Assembly (NCBI GenBank): GCA_013176395.1
Contig: JABMLP010000016.1
Location: 1,364,001-1,428,000 of the forward strand
Source: Venturia oleaginea
Taxonomy: Eukaryota > Ascomycota > Dothideomycetes > Venturiales > Venturiaceae
Reading direction: 5' to 3'
Length of the DNA: 64,000 nt
This document shows, in pieces, positions 11,293-22,553 of this stretch. Every line of letters starts with the position of its first letter. Position 1 is the stretch's first letter. A program made the translations under genes and the position numbers. A model generated the notes under the pieces. It saw only the letters and a program-made list of their open reading frames with translations, was not told where the DNA came from and made no database searches.

Positions 11293-12520
11293 ATGCCTCG
11301 TCCAGCCATGGCTCGTTACAGTCGTCGCCCGATGCGCTCAGCCGTGTTTCCGTCTCTTACCGAGCAGCCGTAAGTAGTCAGTCCGTTTCCGTTAGGCCTT
11401 GTATGCTTTATTATCAGATCCACGAGCTCACTCTTGCAGGTCCATATGGCCAACATTAAGGCAAACAAATGAGCCACCAGAAAAGCGCCTGACTCTGCGT
11501 CAACGAGCGAGCCCAAATCTGGACCCAGCTGTTCCAGTATTCATTCCCAATCCGCAAGCTTCTGTCTATGTTAGCCCAGTTGTCCCGAAGATCGAGTTGC
11601 AGACATGTCTTCAAGAACAAGAAGAGTCGCGATATTTCCACCAGCAACGTCACTTGCCACTTCAGCCCTTCATCCCACCTACCCTAATACAGTCGGAAGT
11701 CCACGAACCTCACGAGACGCAATGCCATTTCGATGCGTCCCAGCAAGGCGTTGCAACTCTCCCACTCTCTCCATTCCTGTTCGATCCAAATACCCTAGCC
11801 CACGGCATCAATGCCTTGAACCAAGCTTTCGATACAGGTGGGACGGCAGCATTCTTCGAAGGATCGAATCCATTCATCGAGGCACCAGAAGTGAAGGAGC
11901 CGGAATCGCATAAGAACATCAAGCAGAGTGGAAGAGCGGCACGCTGGCGAGAGAAGAGGGCATTGGAGGCGAACCAGAAGGCTCAAATCGCTAACTCAAA
12001 TATCTCTTTCTTTGAGAATGGCGAGTTCATTGGACATTATCCTGAGGCCTATGAGCGTGCGCCAAGCAGCGTTGACGAGAGCGAGTGGAAATTTGAGGAG
12101 CTACCACCGAAGACATGGCCCGTACCTGGCTTTGTTCGGGAAGATGGTAGCTGGGTCAAGACGGAGGAGATTCAAGATGATGGCTGTGATCGAGCGACGT
12201 ACGAGCTGCAGCACCGAACTGGTTTGAATCGACAGCAACTGCATCTAAGGAGAGCACCGATCAAGCCGATTGCTCGCTTGATGCATGAAGAAATCCAGGA
12301 ACAGTGGTTTTCGAATGATAGACCTGCGATTCGGTTGAATGCAAGCATGTCCGGGTATGTTAGGCGTGTTGCTGAGATGAAGGATATGAGCGAGGAAGAC
12401 TTGGAGTTAGTAATACGGGATAGAGAGGTGGGAATAAAGGTAAAGGAGATCGCTCTGGTCTACCAAGGTATAAATTTCCCATTGCAGAAGGAGTACTATG
12501 GAAATGGTGTCTGGCGCTGA
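11293..12520 (+). CDS. Conserved hypothetical protein
   Basis: Two exons, 11293-11369 and 11440-12520 (70-bp intron, GTAAGT to TTGCAG, phase 2), give 385 aa. No known domain is recognised. The N-terminus is basic (MARYSRRPMRS). The middle is Pro/Gln-rich and likely disordered. The C-terminal 150 residues look ordered, with Trp-rich and charged stretches (WKFEELPPKTWPVPGF, WVKTEE) and a final segment ending GNGVWR. There is no signal peptide or membrane span. Splicing is supported because the second exon stays open upstream only through the consensus acceptor and joins in frame. Confidence 0.7.
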
Positions 12521-12777
12521 GGTCTGGCGCTGACACACGGACACGGCGTACAAGGGTTAGACGTAGAGGGGCAATACTAGACTTCATCAATTCATTGAAA
12601 TCAACTGAATCCTACATCCCCGAGACTTGTCGAGAGTCTGAGAGTGGTAAGGCAGAATGCAGTGGGAATGAGAGGTGAGAGATGAGAGTTGGATGACACG
12701 GGACCTAGGCCCTGTTTGTGCATTTCGGCTCAAGGGCAGCAATGCAGCTGGTAGGGTTAGTAAGCAATTAAGCGCCG

Positions 12778-14193
12778 CACAGGGTTCCTCAAATCTGACT
12801 GCGCAGGGCGCTCGGACCCACCATCCCATCTTTTGAACTTGAATGTATTATGCTATTTACCACACGTTTGACTTGCAATGGATCTCTGATTCCTGCTGAA
12901 TCATCTTACATCTCTCTGGCATCTCTCTGATCCTTTTTCGTATCATTGTGAGCGTTATCTTGTCCCATTCTGCCTGGATTTCAGCCTTGAAATGAGCCAC
13001 CAACGACCACCTCCTGCCAGCTAATCTGGACTTAATGATGTTCCAACAAGACTCAATGGGATTGAGATCACATGATTGAGGAGGGTGAATAAGTAATAGA
13101 AGGTCTGCTTCTCTTTTTATAACTGCAGGGTCACTGTTAGGTGACTTGATTCCGTGAGAAGGATCACCATCCTCTTGAAGCCAGTATTTGCGCTGCTGAC
13201 GCTTCTCCAAGGCCTGAATAGCTTCAATTTGTTGCGGCAGTATCTTTTTGGCGTAGAAAACCTGTGTCATGCAGTTTCCTTTTGGTGTTTCGTCCTCCTT
13301 TGCCTTAAGGTCTTGCCAGACCTTCAGCCGGGCTTGGTACACGGGATCCAGCTCGTATTTGAGTTGTTTAGGCTGCTTGACTTGCCTACGGACCTTCTCT
13401 AATGGCTCAGCCGGATCCTTGTAGAATATGAGGTTTCCTTTCTTGTTGTATGAGATGCCGCCGGCGACGTGAATAGTAACATCCAAAACGCCTTCTAGCT
13501 CCTCATTGACACCTCTCTCTTGCCCTGGAAAGCACAGCTCATATTCAGGTGCATTGGCGAGTTCTCTTGACTGAAAATGGGCTTCATCTGTGAACCAAAT
13601 CCAACTCCAGAAGCCTAGTATGGTCTTTTTCTCATGTTCTTTACCGTATTCAACCCTCTTTGGCCGATTTGCCTGGGATATCTGCTTCTGATAACGCTTA
13701 TTGAATCGCCCAGCCCCTGAACTGTATACGTGACGCTGTAATGTCTTTGCGGAAGGCTTGCCGGGGCAGGAATTGGCTTGTTCCTGCCATCCTTTTTCGT
13801 GTATGGGGTCATCTTGGTTTGTAAGGCGGGTAAGATCTGAAGCAGATACTTTGGTAGGCCGCCCTATGATGCAACTGCTCTTTCTCTGTGATCTGAATGC
13901 TGCATCACCAATAAGTCCTCGTAGTTTAAGCCAACTACGTGCGGTAGAAGTTGGTCTATTGATTTCAGAGAGGTATGCGATTGTACCGACGCCGTCAGCC
14001 TCATTCTTGTAATTCCAGGCCTAAAAAATCGTATTCTCTTCGTAGTATCATATTCTCACCTTGCAGTCTTTCTTTTGGGTGTTCTAGGCGCCATGGTGGT
14101 GGTAAACTGAGCGATAAGTTGGTGCATAGGTGGAAATTGAGATGGAATGGTGGATCCGAGCGCCCTGCGCAGTCAGATTTGAGGAACCCTGTG
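12778..14193 (-). mobile_element. Tc1/mariner-type DNA transposon, 1.4 kb
   Basis: Imperfect inverted repeats of about 53 bp bound the element at 12778-12830 and 14141-14193. Both begin CACAGGGTTCCTC and continue through AATCTGACTGCGCAGG. The immediate flanks are CCG on each side rather than the TA expected for Tc1/mariner, so the exact end or target duplication is uncertain. It contains the minus-strand transposase described next and lies just downstream of the 385-aa gene. Confidence 0.8.
12857..14094 (-). pseudogene. Tc1/mariner-type (DDE_3) transposase, start region broken
   Basis: One minus-strand frame is open from about 14020 to the stop at 12857 (387 codons). It carries a DDE triad: Asp in WFTDEAHF, Asp in LQEDGDPSHG and Glu in NPIESCWN. 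An HTH-like N-terminal part precedes it (AYLSEINRPTSTARSWLKL). No ATG lies in this frame upstream of the core. A likely original start at 14094 (MAPRTPKRKTAR) is in another frame. A GTGAGA...TTTTTAG intron-like stretch between them does not restore phase. The N-terminus is therefore frameshifted, or uses an intron I cannot place. Confidence 0.75.
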
Positions 14194-14420
14194 CCGCACA
14201 TTGCGGAGGTAATCGCGATACATTGGCGAACTCAACGCAGTTTAGTTTGACTATTAGCAAAGTTACAATCCTTTAAGAATATTTCTAAAATACTATTAAA
14301 TAATTATTCTACCAGCTAACCTCTGCTTCTAACTGCTCTAACGTATTCCACCACCGAGCCGGCCAAACCACCGAGCCGGCCACTTTTCCTTGGCACAGCC
14401 CTTATCCTCTTTAACACGTA

Positions 14421-15080
14421 ATGTCTCAACAACGCAACGCGATAGCCGTTCAAGAAGAAGGTAGAAATGATCTCGCTCTTCAGGCTTATATCTCTGGCCA
14501 ATTTCAAAGCCTAAGGCGCGCTGCTACAGCCTTTCACGTTAAACACCAAAGGCTCTCTGATCGGCTCCGCGGAATCACCTCTCGATCTCAAACTCGCCCA
14601 AACTCTCATAAGCTCACTACGATAGAAGAGCAAACGATTATCCGATGTATTCTCGATCTCGAATTCGCGAGGATTCGCACCCCGACTGTATGAGGTGGCA
14701 AATATGGCGGCCAGTAGGCAAAAACTGGGCTGAGAGATTCGTAACGCGCTCAGATGAGCTCAAAATAGCCTTCAATCGAGCAAAGGATAGGCAGAGGATA
14801 CTACAGGAGGATTCAGAAGTAATTGGCGCGTGGTTCAAGCTCGTTGCAGATACTAAAGCAAAGTACGGCGTCCACGATGAGGATAGGCACAACTTTGACG
14901 AGATTGGCTTCCAGATGGGCGTTATTGGGTCAATGAAGGTTGTTACAGCCTCTGAAAGACGTACAAGACCTGAACTCATTCAGCCGGGCGATCGCGAATG
15001 GGTTACGGTTATTCAAAGCATCTGCGCAGCTGGGTATGCGACCCCGCCATTCATTATCTACAAAGGACGCGTTCACATCT
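14421..15080 (+). pseudogene. Left arm: N-terminal half of pogo transposase
   Basis: Begins MSQQRNAIAVQEEGRND at the ATG 14421. It continues through HTH-like RRAATAFHVKHQRLSDRL into the DDE domain (HNFDEIGFQMGV). A deletion of about 30 bp near 14700, relative to copy D, removes the ADKLLG..GGEP segment and shifts the frame. The protein thus breaks after ILDLEF and resumes at RPVGKNWAER. It ends abruptly at GRVHIC, where the inverted right arm begins. Confidence 0.85.
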
Positions 15081-15109
15081 GTGGTGGGGGTACTGGTGGG
15101 GTACGTAGC

Positions 15110-16250
15110 CGTACTTCAAGGCGATTCAAAACTATCTGCACGTTGATAGGGACTAGCCCTATTGCCTCAAAGGCCTTTCAACAATTCTCTTCCGTGAACA
15201 CGTCGAAAAACGCGTTTTTGAAGGCAGGGAGAAAGTCTCCCTTGCTGATATGGTACACGCGTCCGCGCGCCAAGTCCCGGATGCGTTGGGAGTACTTGTG
15301 CTTTAACAGCGAGAAGCAGACCACGTCAAGGGGCTGGAGTATATGCGAAGAGTGCGGTGACATACAGAGGGTTAGGATCTTGTTTTCGAGGCAGTAGTCT
15401 TTGAAATCCTGGTTGAGATGGCTCTCATGGCCATCCAAAATGAGTAGCCTATACCCTCTCCACCTGCCGCGCCTTTATATACGCGTCAAAATGCTTCAAC
15501 CGCCCAAGACCAAGCGCTTTGTTGTCCAGCCGTTCTCAGAGACTGAGAGCTTCCAATTCCGTGGTATATCTGCCTCCTCATACCACGCAGAGATGTGAAC
15601 GCGTCCTTTATAGATAATGAATGGCGGGATCGCATACCCAGCTGCGTAGATGCTCTGAATAACCGTAACCCATTCGCGATCGCCCGGCTGGATGAATTCA
15701 GGCCTTGTACGTCTCTCAGAAGCTGTAACAACCTTCGTTGACCCAATAACGCCCATCTGGAAGCCAATCTCGTCAAAGTTGTGCCTATCCTCATCGTGGA
15801 CGCCGTACTTTGCTTTAGTATCTGCAACGAGCTTGAACCACGCGCCAATTACTTCTGAATTCTCCTGTAGTATCCTCTGCCTATCCTTTGCTCGATTGAA
15901 GGCTATTTTGAGCTCATCTGAGCGCGTTACGAATCTCTCAGCCCAGTTTTTGCCTACTGGCCGCCATATTTGCCACCTCATACAGCCGGGGTGCGAATCC
16001 TCGCGAATTCGAGATCGAGAATACATCGGATAATCGTTTGCTCTTCTATCGTAGTGAGCTTATGAGAGTTTGGGCGAGTTTGAGATCGAGAGGTGATTCC
16101 GCGGAGCCGATCAGAGAGCCTTTGGTGTTTAACGTGAAAGGCTGTAGCAGCGCGCCTTAGGCTTTGAAATTGGCCAGAGATATAAGCCTGAAGAGCGAGA
16201 TCATTTCTACCTTCTTCTTGAACGGCTATCGCGTTGCGTTGTTGAGACAT
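15110..16250 (-). pseudogene. Right arm: pogo transposase lacking its C-terminus
   Basis: Minus-strand frames from the ATG at 16250 repeat the left-arm protein almost residue for residue, including the same deletion and frameshift near 15965. They then continue past its break point through HISAWYEEADIPRNWK, MDGHESHLNQDF and SSHILQPLDVVCF towards the region equivalent to TKENCQKAFEAVG. The last 150 or so residues, including the zinc knuckle, are absent. Several frame breaks make it non-functional. Confidence 0.85.
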
Positions 16251-16668
16251 TACGTGTTAAAGAGGATAAGGGCTGTGCCAAGGAAAAGTGGCCGGCTCGG
16301 TGGTTTGGCCGGCTCGGTGGTTGAATACTTTACCGGTTAATTGCCGTATGAAGACATACATCAAAAAATCTAGCCAACACATACATCCAATTGCTAGGAC
16401 ATACATTGAAAAGAATTGCTGATACATACATTGCTCTAATTGGTCAATTTCGTGCATCTTTCGCGAACACGCGTACGTGACTCTAAATTTTGTTTACCAC
16501 ATTTTGATATCTACATTTTTTACTTAATACAACTCAACACTACGCACTCAATTAGGCCTCGCACATCGTCATTCGAAAGCCCTGGGCCTGAAGATAGGCC
16601 TCCCTATCCATCCCTCACCATTGGTATGCAATTTGACTCCCTGGAAGACGGCGCAAATGCAGTCACAG

Positions 16669-16844
16669 TGTTATGGGCATGGCCCATGGTTGGTATAGGC
16701 TAAGAGCCTAAGCCTGATTGAGCCTAGTATAGAGAAAGAACCTCATTGAGGTTCTCTGTTTGTAGATACCTTCACTCTTTAACTGAATCTAAACAATCTT
16801 TGGCTACGAGTATGCTGCGTCTTTCCAGCTACCGTCCCGTAATA
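16669..16844 (+). repeat. gypsy-1 5' LTR
   Basis: 176 bp, identical by eye to the 3' LTR at 22074-22249. It contains a TATA-like TAGTATAGAG near 16725 and AACTGAATCTA at 16781-16791, which is complementary to the primer-binding site directly after the LTR. Confidence 0.93.
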
Positions 16845-16855
16845 TAGATTCAGTT
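16845..16855 (+). other. gypsy-1 primer-binding site (self-priming)
   Basis: TAGATTCAGTT begins at the first base after the LTR. It is the exact 11-nt reverse complement of LTR positions 16781-16791. In Tf1 of fission yeast the first 11 nt of the transcript prime reverse transcription in this way. No tRNA 3' end match is evident. Confidence 0.8.
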
Positions 16856-16878
16856 CTTTACAAACCTAGGTGTACTTG

Positions 16879-17974
16879 ATGCGTAGCAACAGTACCCTAT
16901 CGACTCCTACAACCTACACCCCTACTACCGACGACGACCCAATCGCGAGCATTACGCAAGGAATCGACAAACTCTCAATGGCTCGAGCAAATTCGCCTGA
17001 CACCGTACAACAATTGGTGGCAGCTCTGACCGCAGTCAGTGTTGATGGGAACACCGGTGCAAAAGCTATTGCATGGCCTAAATGGGACGGGAAAAGAGAC
17101 AACTACACGCTGTTCAGATGGCAGATCAAGACAAAAATCACTGTTGAAAATGGGAAGCTTGGAAGCAATCAAGGAATATGCGCGAACATCTTCAACGGGC
17201 TTCCGACAGAGAAACAACAACGCGTCATCCAATGGCTAAGCAATGGAGAGCAACATGACAACTACGAACCCGAGTGCCTTTATCAAGCATATGGACGACA
17301 AGTTCTTAGATCATGAAGCGGAAGCTAAAGCTCTCGACGAGCTGAACAAGATTAGCCAAGGCAGCAGACAACCGTTCGAAGACTTCCGCCAGCAGTTCGA
17401 ACAACTGACATCGCAAGCTGGATCCCTAGCGCCGCAAAGAGCCTCAAAGATCACTATCATGAACAACGCGCTCAACTACTCCCTCCAACAGACCTTGAAA
17501 TCAGTGCGATTGTCCAGGGACGACTACGACACTTACGTAAAAGATGTACAGTACTTCGCGACGAAGACAGAGGCTCTATCCCACCAACGCCGCTATCCAA
17601 GTACGGATAAGGAGACGCCAACGACTCGAGGGAGGCCACAATCACCCCAAACAGTCAGTCGTGACGCAGAAGGCGATGTCGAAATGACTGGCATCAACGC
17701 CCTTTCAGCGCAGATCGCAGCACTGATAGCTCGGGTCGATACACTCGGAAAGGATGCGAAGAAGGACCGACGACCTAGAGCGAAATGGCGATCCCAAACA
17801 GAGTTCTTGGCACTTATACAAGCGGGCAAATGCGGGCGCTGTAAGAAGCCCAAGCACCATCCGAACGTATGCGAATTCCGACCAGCAACACGTCCAAAGA
17901 CTCAGGTCACTGCGGTAATCACACAGCATACCGATGACTCCCTACAGGAAGCCTCATCGGAGTCGGAAAACTAG
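16879..17974 (+). pseudogene. gypsy-1 gag, one frameshift
   Basis: Starts at ATG 16879 (MRSNSTLS). It runs to about 17268 in one frame (NGEQHDNYEP) and continues in the +1 frame with AFIKHMDDKFLDHEAEAK to the TAG at 17972. One extra base near 17270 explains the shift. The C-terminal part carries a CX2CX4HX4C-like knuckle (CGRCKKPKHHPNVC). The stop is directly preceded by TCGGAAAAC, a possible -1 shift site into pol. Confidence 0.85.
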
Positions 17975-20900
17975 CTACCCTTGTGCATCGTCGCGCACGA
18001 GGGTCTGAAGTAGATGTACATGGCGAAGACATTACAAAGCTACCAGGCATAAGAGAAATCAAAGCAGCAAAAGATAGGATGGAAAGTACACCCTTCTTGA
18101 TAGATACCTTGATCAACGGAACTTCTTTCACCGAATCCTTCTTTGAGAACGGCTGCCTCCCTTATGCTGCTTTCAGCGAGAAGAGTGTCCAAACACATCG
18201 TCTACCGCGCATCCCAATTGACACCAAACAATTGGCACTGGCTAAAGAGAGCCACGAGAACGGAGAAGACCTCCGTATTACGCACATGACCTACGCTACG
18301 ATCGACATTGATGGTCGAGCAGAGCGAGTCTATGGGTATATAGTGAAAGGATTGAGCTTCCCTATTATCCTAGGCAAGGCATGGGCAGAGAGAAACTGGG
18401 TGCGATATATAGCAGCTAAGAGAAAGCTGCTTATTGGTCAAGGATCCCAGCGCATCACGGTAAGAGAAAAGGGGTGGCTAGAACAGAACACCAAAGCGCG
18501 AGACCGGCTCGCTCACGTGCGGGCGGCTTGTCTAGTGTCAGGATCTGTATTTGCAGCTATTGTTGGAAGGGCCCAGCGACGGTTGAGAAGAGATGGACCG
18601 GATGGTACACAAGTGCTGGCTATCTCGATGTCGGATATCAACAAGGCCCTAAGCAAGTTAGCAGAAAGAAAACAGAGAAAGACTGAGGAAGAAATCCGAC
18701 AAGAGATACCAGAAGAAATAGCAGAGCATGCTGATGCCTTTCTCGACGACGAAGACGGAGAGATCGCGCCCCATCAAGAGGGTCGCGATCACGTTATCGA
18801 ATTGATACGAGATGAACAAGGTCGCGAGGCAGAAGTTCCTTGGGGCCCATTATACGGCATGTCGAGGGAAGAGCTATTAGTCCTACGAAAAACACTTTCG
18901 GACTATATGGACAAGGGCTGGATACGCGCCAGCAACTCACCAGCGGCAGCCCCAGTCTTATTTGTAAGGAAACCAGGTGGAGGCATTCGGATGTGTGTAG
19001 ACTATCGGGCACTGAATCGAATCACTCGATCGGACCGCTACCCATTGCCACTAATCCGAGAAACCCTACGAAATCTAGCAACAGCGCGTTGGTACACCAA
19101 ACTTGACGTCAGAGCGGCATTTCATCGGCTCCGCATCAAGCACGGCGATGAGTGGAAAACGGCTTTTCGCACTCGATTTGGACTATTCGAATGGCTAGTT
19201 ACCCCCTTCGGACTAGCTGGCGCACCCGCGAGCTTTCAACGATACATCAACGGAGTCCTACGGGAATCCCTAGATATCTGCTGTTCAGCCTACATGGACG
19301 ATGTCTTGATATGGAGCGACGGCGACTATCTGGATCACATGGTTAAGGTTAACCAAATTCTTGCCAAGCTCAAGACTGCTGGACTTCGGCTAGACTTAAG
19401 CAAGTGCGAGTTTGCTGTTCAGGAGGATCAAATATCTGGGGTTCATTATCACTGCAGGAGAAGGGATCAAAGTCGACCCAGAGAAAGTTGCCGCGATTAA
19501 AGAATGGGAGGCTCCAGTCAATGTCACAGGCGTACGCTCCTTCCTAGGCTTTGCAAATTTCTACCGAGACTTCATCGACAACTTCTCAGAGCTCTCCGAC
19601 CCCTTAATCAAGTTAACACGGAAGGCCGTCGCTTTTGTCTGGAACAAAGAACATGAGAACGCCTTTCAAGTCTTGAAGGAGCTATTCATCTCCGCCCCAA
19701 TACTGGCTCACTGGAATCCAGACCTGGATACGGTACTCGAGTGCGACTGCTCTGGCTACGCAGCTGGGAGGCACGTTGTCGCAGAAGGATATGAAAGGAA
19801 AACTACGACCAGTAGCATACTTCTCCCGCAAGCTCACTGCGGCTGAATGTAACTACGAGATCCACGATAAAGAATTACTGGCAGTAATCAAGTCCATTGA
19901 ACACTGGAGAGGAGAACTACGCAGTGTTGCAGCACCTTTCAAAGTCCTTACCGATCACAAGAATCTCCGCTACTTTATGACAGCGCAGCGTTTGTCAGAG
20001 AGACAAGCAAGATGGTCGCTAATTCTATCTGAGTACCAATTCCAGCTGGAATTTCGCGCCGGAAAACTAGCGCAAAGACCAGACGCACTATCAAGAAGAC
20101 ATCAAGATATGCCACATGACAAGAACGACGAGAGACTACAAGGGCGAGTGGCCCAGTTGATCAAGGACGAATGGCTTCCTCCTCTTTCCGAGAGGACGAC
20201 CGAAACAATCGCAATACAAGCACTTATCTGCCCAGTCAATACACCGAATACGTCCAATAGTACATGGGACGTGATACGGGAGCCCCAGCAAAATACTGGA
20301 CTGGACGGTCGACACCAGCTGACTGCCGAAAACGGTCAACACCGGTCCACTACTAGGTACGGTCAAAACCGGTCAGTTGCAAAAGGATGCGATCTTTTCG
20401 AGAAACCAGAGTTACAACTTCTCTGGGATCGCGCAATAGCAGAGGACCAATCCTACGAAGCTATTCATACGGCTATAGTTACTGGCGAACGTTCCTTTCC
20501 TCCAGAGCTCAACTTGTCGGTACAGCTACCCGAATGCGAAGTAGACGACCACGGCGCGGTCACGAGAAGAGGGATCCTATGGGTACCAGATTGGGAACCG
20601 CTGCGAACAACGCTGGTCCAACAAACTCACGATTCCCATGTTACTGGACACCCAGGGAGAGATAGCACGCTTGCGATTCTATCCAGAAGTTTCTTTTGGC
20701 CCCAACAATACAAGACAGTCCGGCAGTTTGTACGTAATTGCGACGTATGTGGGAGAACAGGAATATGGCGTGATAAGAAGCGAGGTCTTCTGAAACCACT
20801 TCCAATCCCGGCCCGCTTCCACAGCGAGCTATCAATCGATTTCATGACTGATTTGCCCGCGGAGGAAAACGGCCCAAAATACCTCATGGTTATCACAGAT

Positions 20901-22061
20901 CGCCTCCTCAAAAGTGTTACGTTGGAGGCTATGACTACAATGAGCGCCAAAGAGTGCGCGAAAAGGTTCTTACAATGCCACTATCGCTACCACGGATTTC
21001 CCATGGCATTGACGTCGGACAGAGGCAGCAATTGGACAGGTCGTTTTTGGAGGAAGCTTTGCGAACTTACAAAGATTGAGCAGAGACTCTCTACAGCCTT
21101 TCATCCACAGACCGATGGCGCGACCGAGCGTATGAACCAGGAAGTTCTACGCTATCTCCGCGCCTTCATCGCATACTCCCAACTAGACTGGCCAACGCTA
21201 CTACCTACGGCTATGTTAGCACTGAACAATCGTGACTCTTCAGTCACAGGGATGAGTCCATTCTATCTAACTCACGGCTACCATGCGGAACCAATCCAGA
21301 AAGTACAACGAATCTCACCCAGTAACTCACCAACAGCCGATGCCGAGACCTTTGTGCAACGAATAGAAGAGGCACAAGTATATGCACAGGCAGCGATGGC
21401 CTGGTCCCAGCAGAAGATGGAGAACGACGCCAACAGGTCACGTCAAGCTGCCGAAACGTTAAAAAAGGGCGACAAAGTCTGGTTGAACCTTAGGAATATC
21501 AATACTCCGCAGCTATCAAAGAAACTGTCGTGGACGCAAGCCAAATACACTGTCGAGAACCAGATCTCCCCGATGGTATACGAGCTGGCTGACCTGCCAA
21601 GTGGTATCCATAACCGTTTCCACGTTGACCTACTCCGCCGAGCCGCAACCGACACACTGCCCTCACAAGAATCCGATGATACCCAGCCGCCACCATTAGT
21701 GCCTCAAACCGAAGAAACAGAGGCTGAGTTTGAAGTAGAACGTATACTTCGCGCAGAGAAGAAACGGGTTGGGCGAGGCTGGGTTCGTCAGTTATTAATC
21801 AAATGGAAAGGCTATGCAGATCCCGATTGGCAGCCACGTTCATTATTCACAGAAGTCGAGGACTTAGACCGCTTCGAGGCAGAGTATGGCAAGGGCGACG
21901 GTGTCGGCGAAGATATAGGAGCTCAAACAGGGGCCCGAAGAAACCGAGTAGCGGTGGCCAGCGCCTTCGAATCTGCTACAAGCTGGCAGAAGCGATGTAT
22001 GGCGTTTGTCTGTTTGATTATCCCACCTACCACACCCTCTTTAGTCCTGCACACCCGGTAA
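17963..22061 (+). pseudogene. gypsy-1 pol polyprotein, two frameshifts
   Basis: The pol frame is -1 relative to gag and open from the gag stop. In order: a protease-like region (SFFENGCLPYAAF), RT with FVRKPGGGIRMCVDYRALN and YMDDVLIWS, RNase H, and integrase with an HHCC zinc region (CDVCGR). The integrase core carries SIDFMTDLP, TSDRGSNW and TDGATERMNQE. A C-terminal chromodomain (LLIKWKGYADPDW) follows. The frame moves by +1 near 19430 (before IKYLGFIIT) and again near 19765 (before LSQKDMKGKLRPV), each explained by one extra G. The protease motif reads ENG where the related gypsy-2 has DNG. Confidence 0.9.
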
Positions 22062-22073
22062 GGAGGGGGGTAA

Positions 22074-22249
22074 TGTTATGGGCATGGCCCATGGTTGGTA
22101 TAGGCTAAGAGCCTAAGCCTGATTGAGCCTAGTATAGAGAAAGAACCTCATTGAGGTTCTCTGTTTGTAGATACCTTCACTCTTTAACTGAATCTAAACA
22201 ATCTTTGGCTACGAGTATGCTGCGTCTTTCCAGCTACCGTCCCGTAATA
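22074..22249 (+). repeat. gypsy-1 3' LTR
   Basis: 176 bp matching the 5' LTR. Preceded by the purine tract at 22060-22070 and followed by target duplication CACAG at 22250-22254. Confidence 0.93.
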
Positions 22250-22553
22250 CACAGATGCGATTATTGAAGCCCACGAATCTTTCAAAGTGTTGAATGGAAA
22301 CGGCAAATTTTGGGCAGCAGAATGTCGACAAAAGATAGCTGAGACTTGTGGTTTTAAGGTATTATTCCGTCTCTCAATTCAGCCCTTTGCTAATACCTTA
22401 AAGGCGCGCATTGCCTTCATTGGCGACGACCCTCGACCAACTTTACGCATTTTCATACCTCATACCTGTCCAGTCTCTACTCATTATGGTTGGCGACGTC
22501 CTCATAGTGTTGCATACCAAAAGCGCTTGAATGGAGACCTTATCACCAATCTA

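Larger units (their letters stand above)
14341..16330. mobile_element. Palindromic pogo composite, copy B
   Basis: A 1,990-bp unit bounded by TA at 14339-14340 and 16331-16332. The ends at 14341 (ACGTATTCCACC) and 16330 are inverted repeats with two iterons containing CACCGAGCCGGCCA. The interior is an inverted duplication. The 5' half of a pogo transposase gene runs on the plus strand to about 15080. From about 15100 the same element runs on the minus strand back to 16330. The arms (about 740 bp each) share the same internal deletion and frameshift, so one was copied from the other. The central 510 bp is present once. The usual 3' third, including the zinc knuckle, is missing. Confidence 0.88.
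16669..22249 (+). mobile_element. Ty3/gypsy chromovirus, gypsy-1
   Basis: A 5,581-bp LTR retrotransposon inserted in MULE copy 1 with a 5-bp target duplication CACAG (16664-16668 and 22250-22254). The 176-bp LTRs run TGTTATGG...GTAATA and look identical. Gene order is gag, protease, RT, RNase H, integrase, chromodomain, as in chromoviruses. A purine tract AAGGAGGGGGG ends just before the 3' LTR. Coding regions carry three single-base frameshifts although the LTRs suggest recent insertion. Confidence 0.95.
16333..22553 (+). mobile_element. MULE fragment, copy 1, split by gypsy-1
   Basis: Sequence 16333-16668 plus 22255-22553 is the 5' end of the same Mutator-like element found complete on the minus strand at 32193-34861. 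Both begin CCGGTTAATTGCCG. The coding part starts MQFDSLEDGANAVT at 16626, is interrupted by gypsy-1 after GCAGTCACAG, and resumes with DAIIEAHESFKVLNG. Homology stops at 22553 after NGDLITN, where unrelated DNA follows; the remaining MULE is deleted. Four ACATACAT iterons lie near the terminus at 16354, 16379, 16399 and 16424. Confidence 0.85.
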
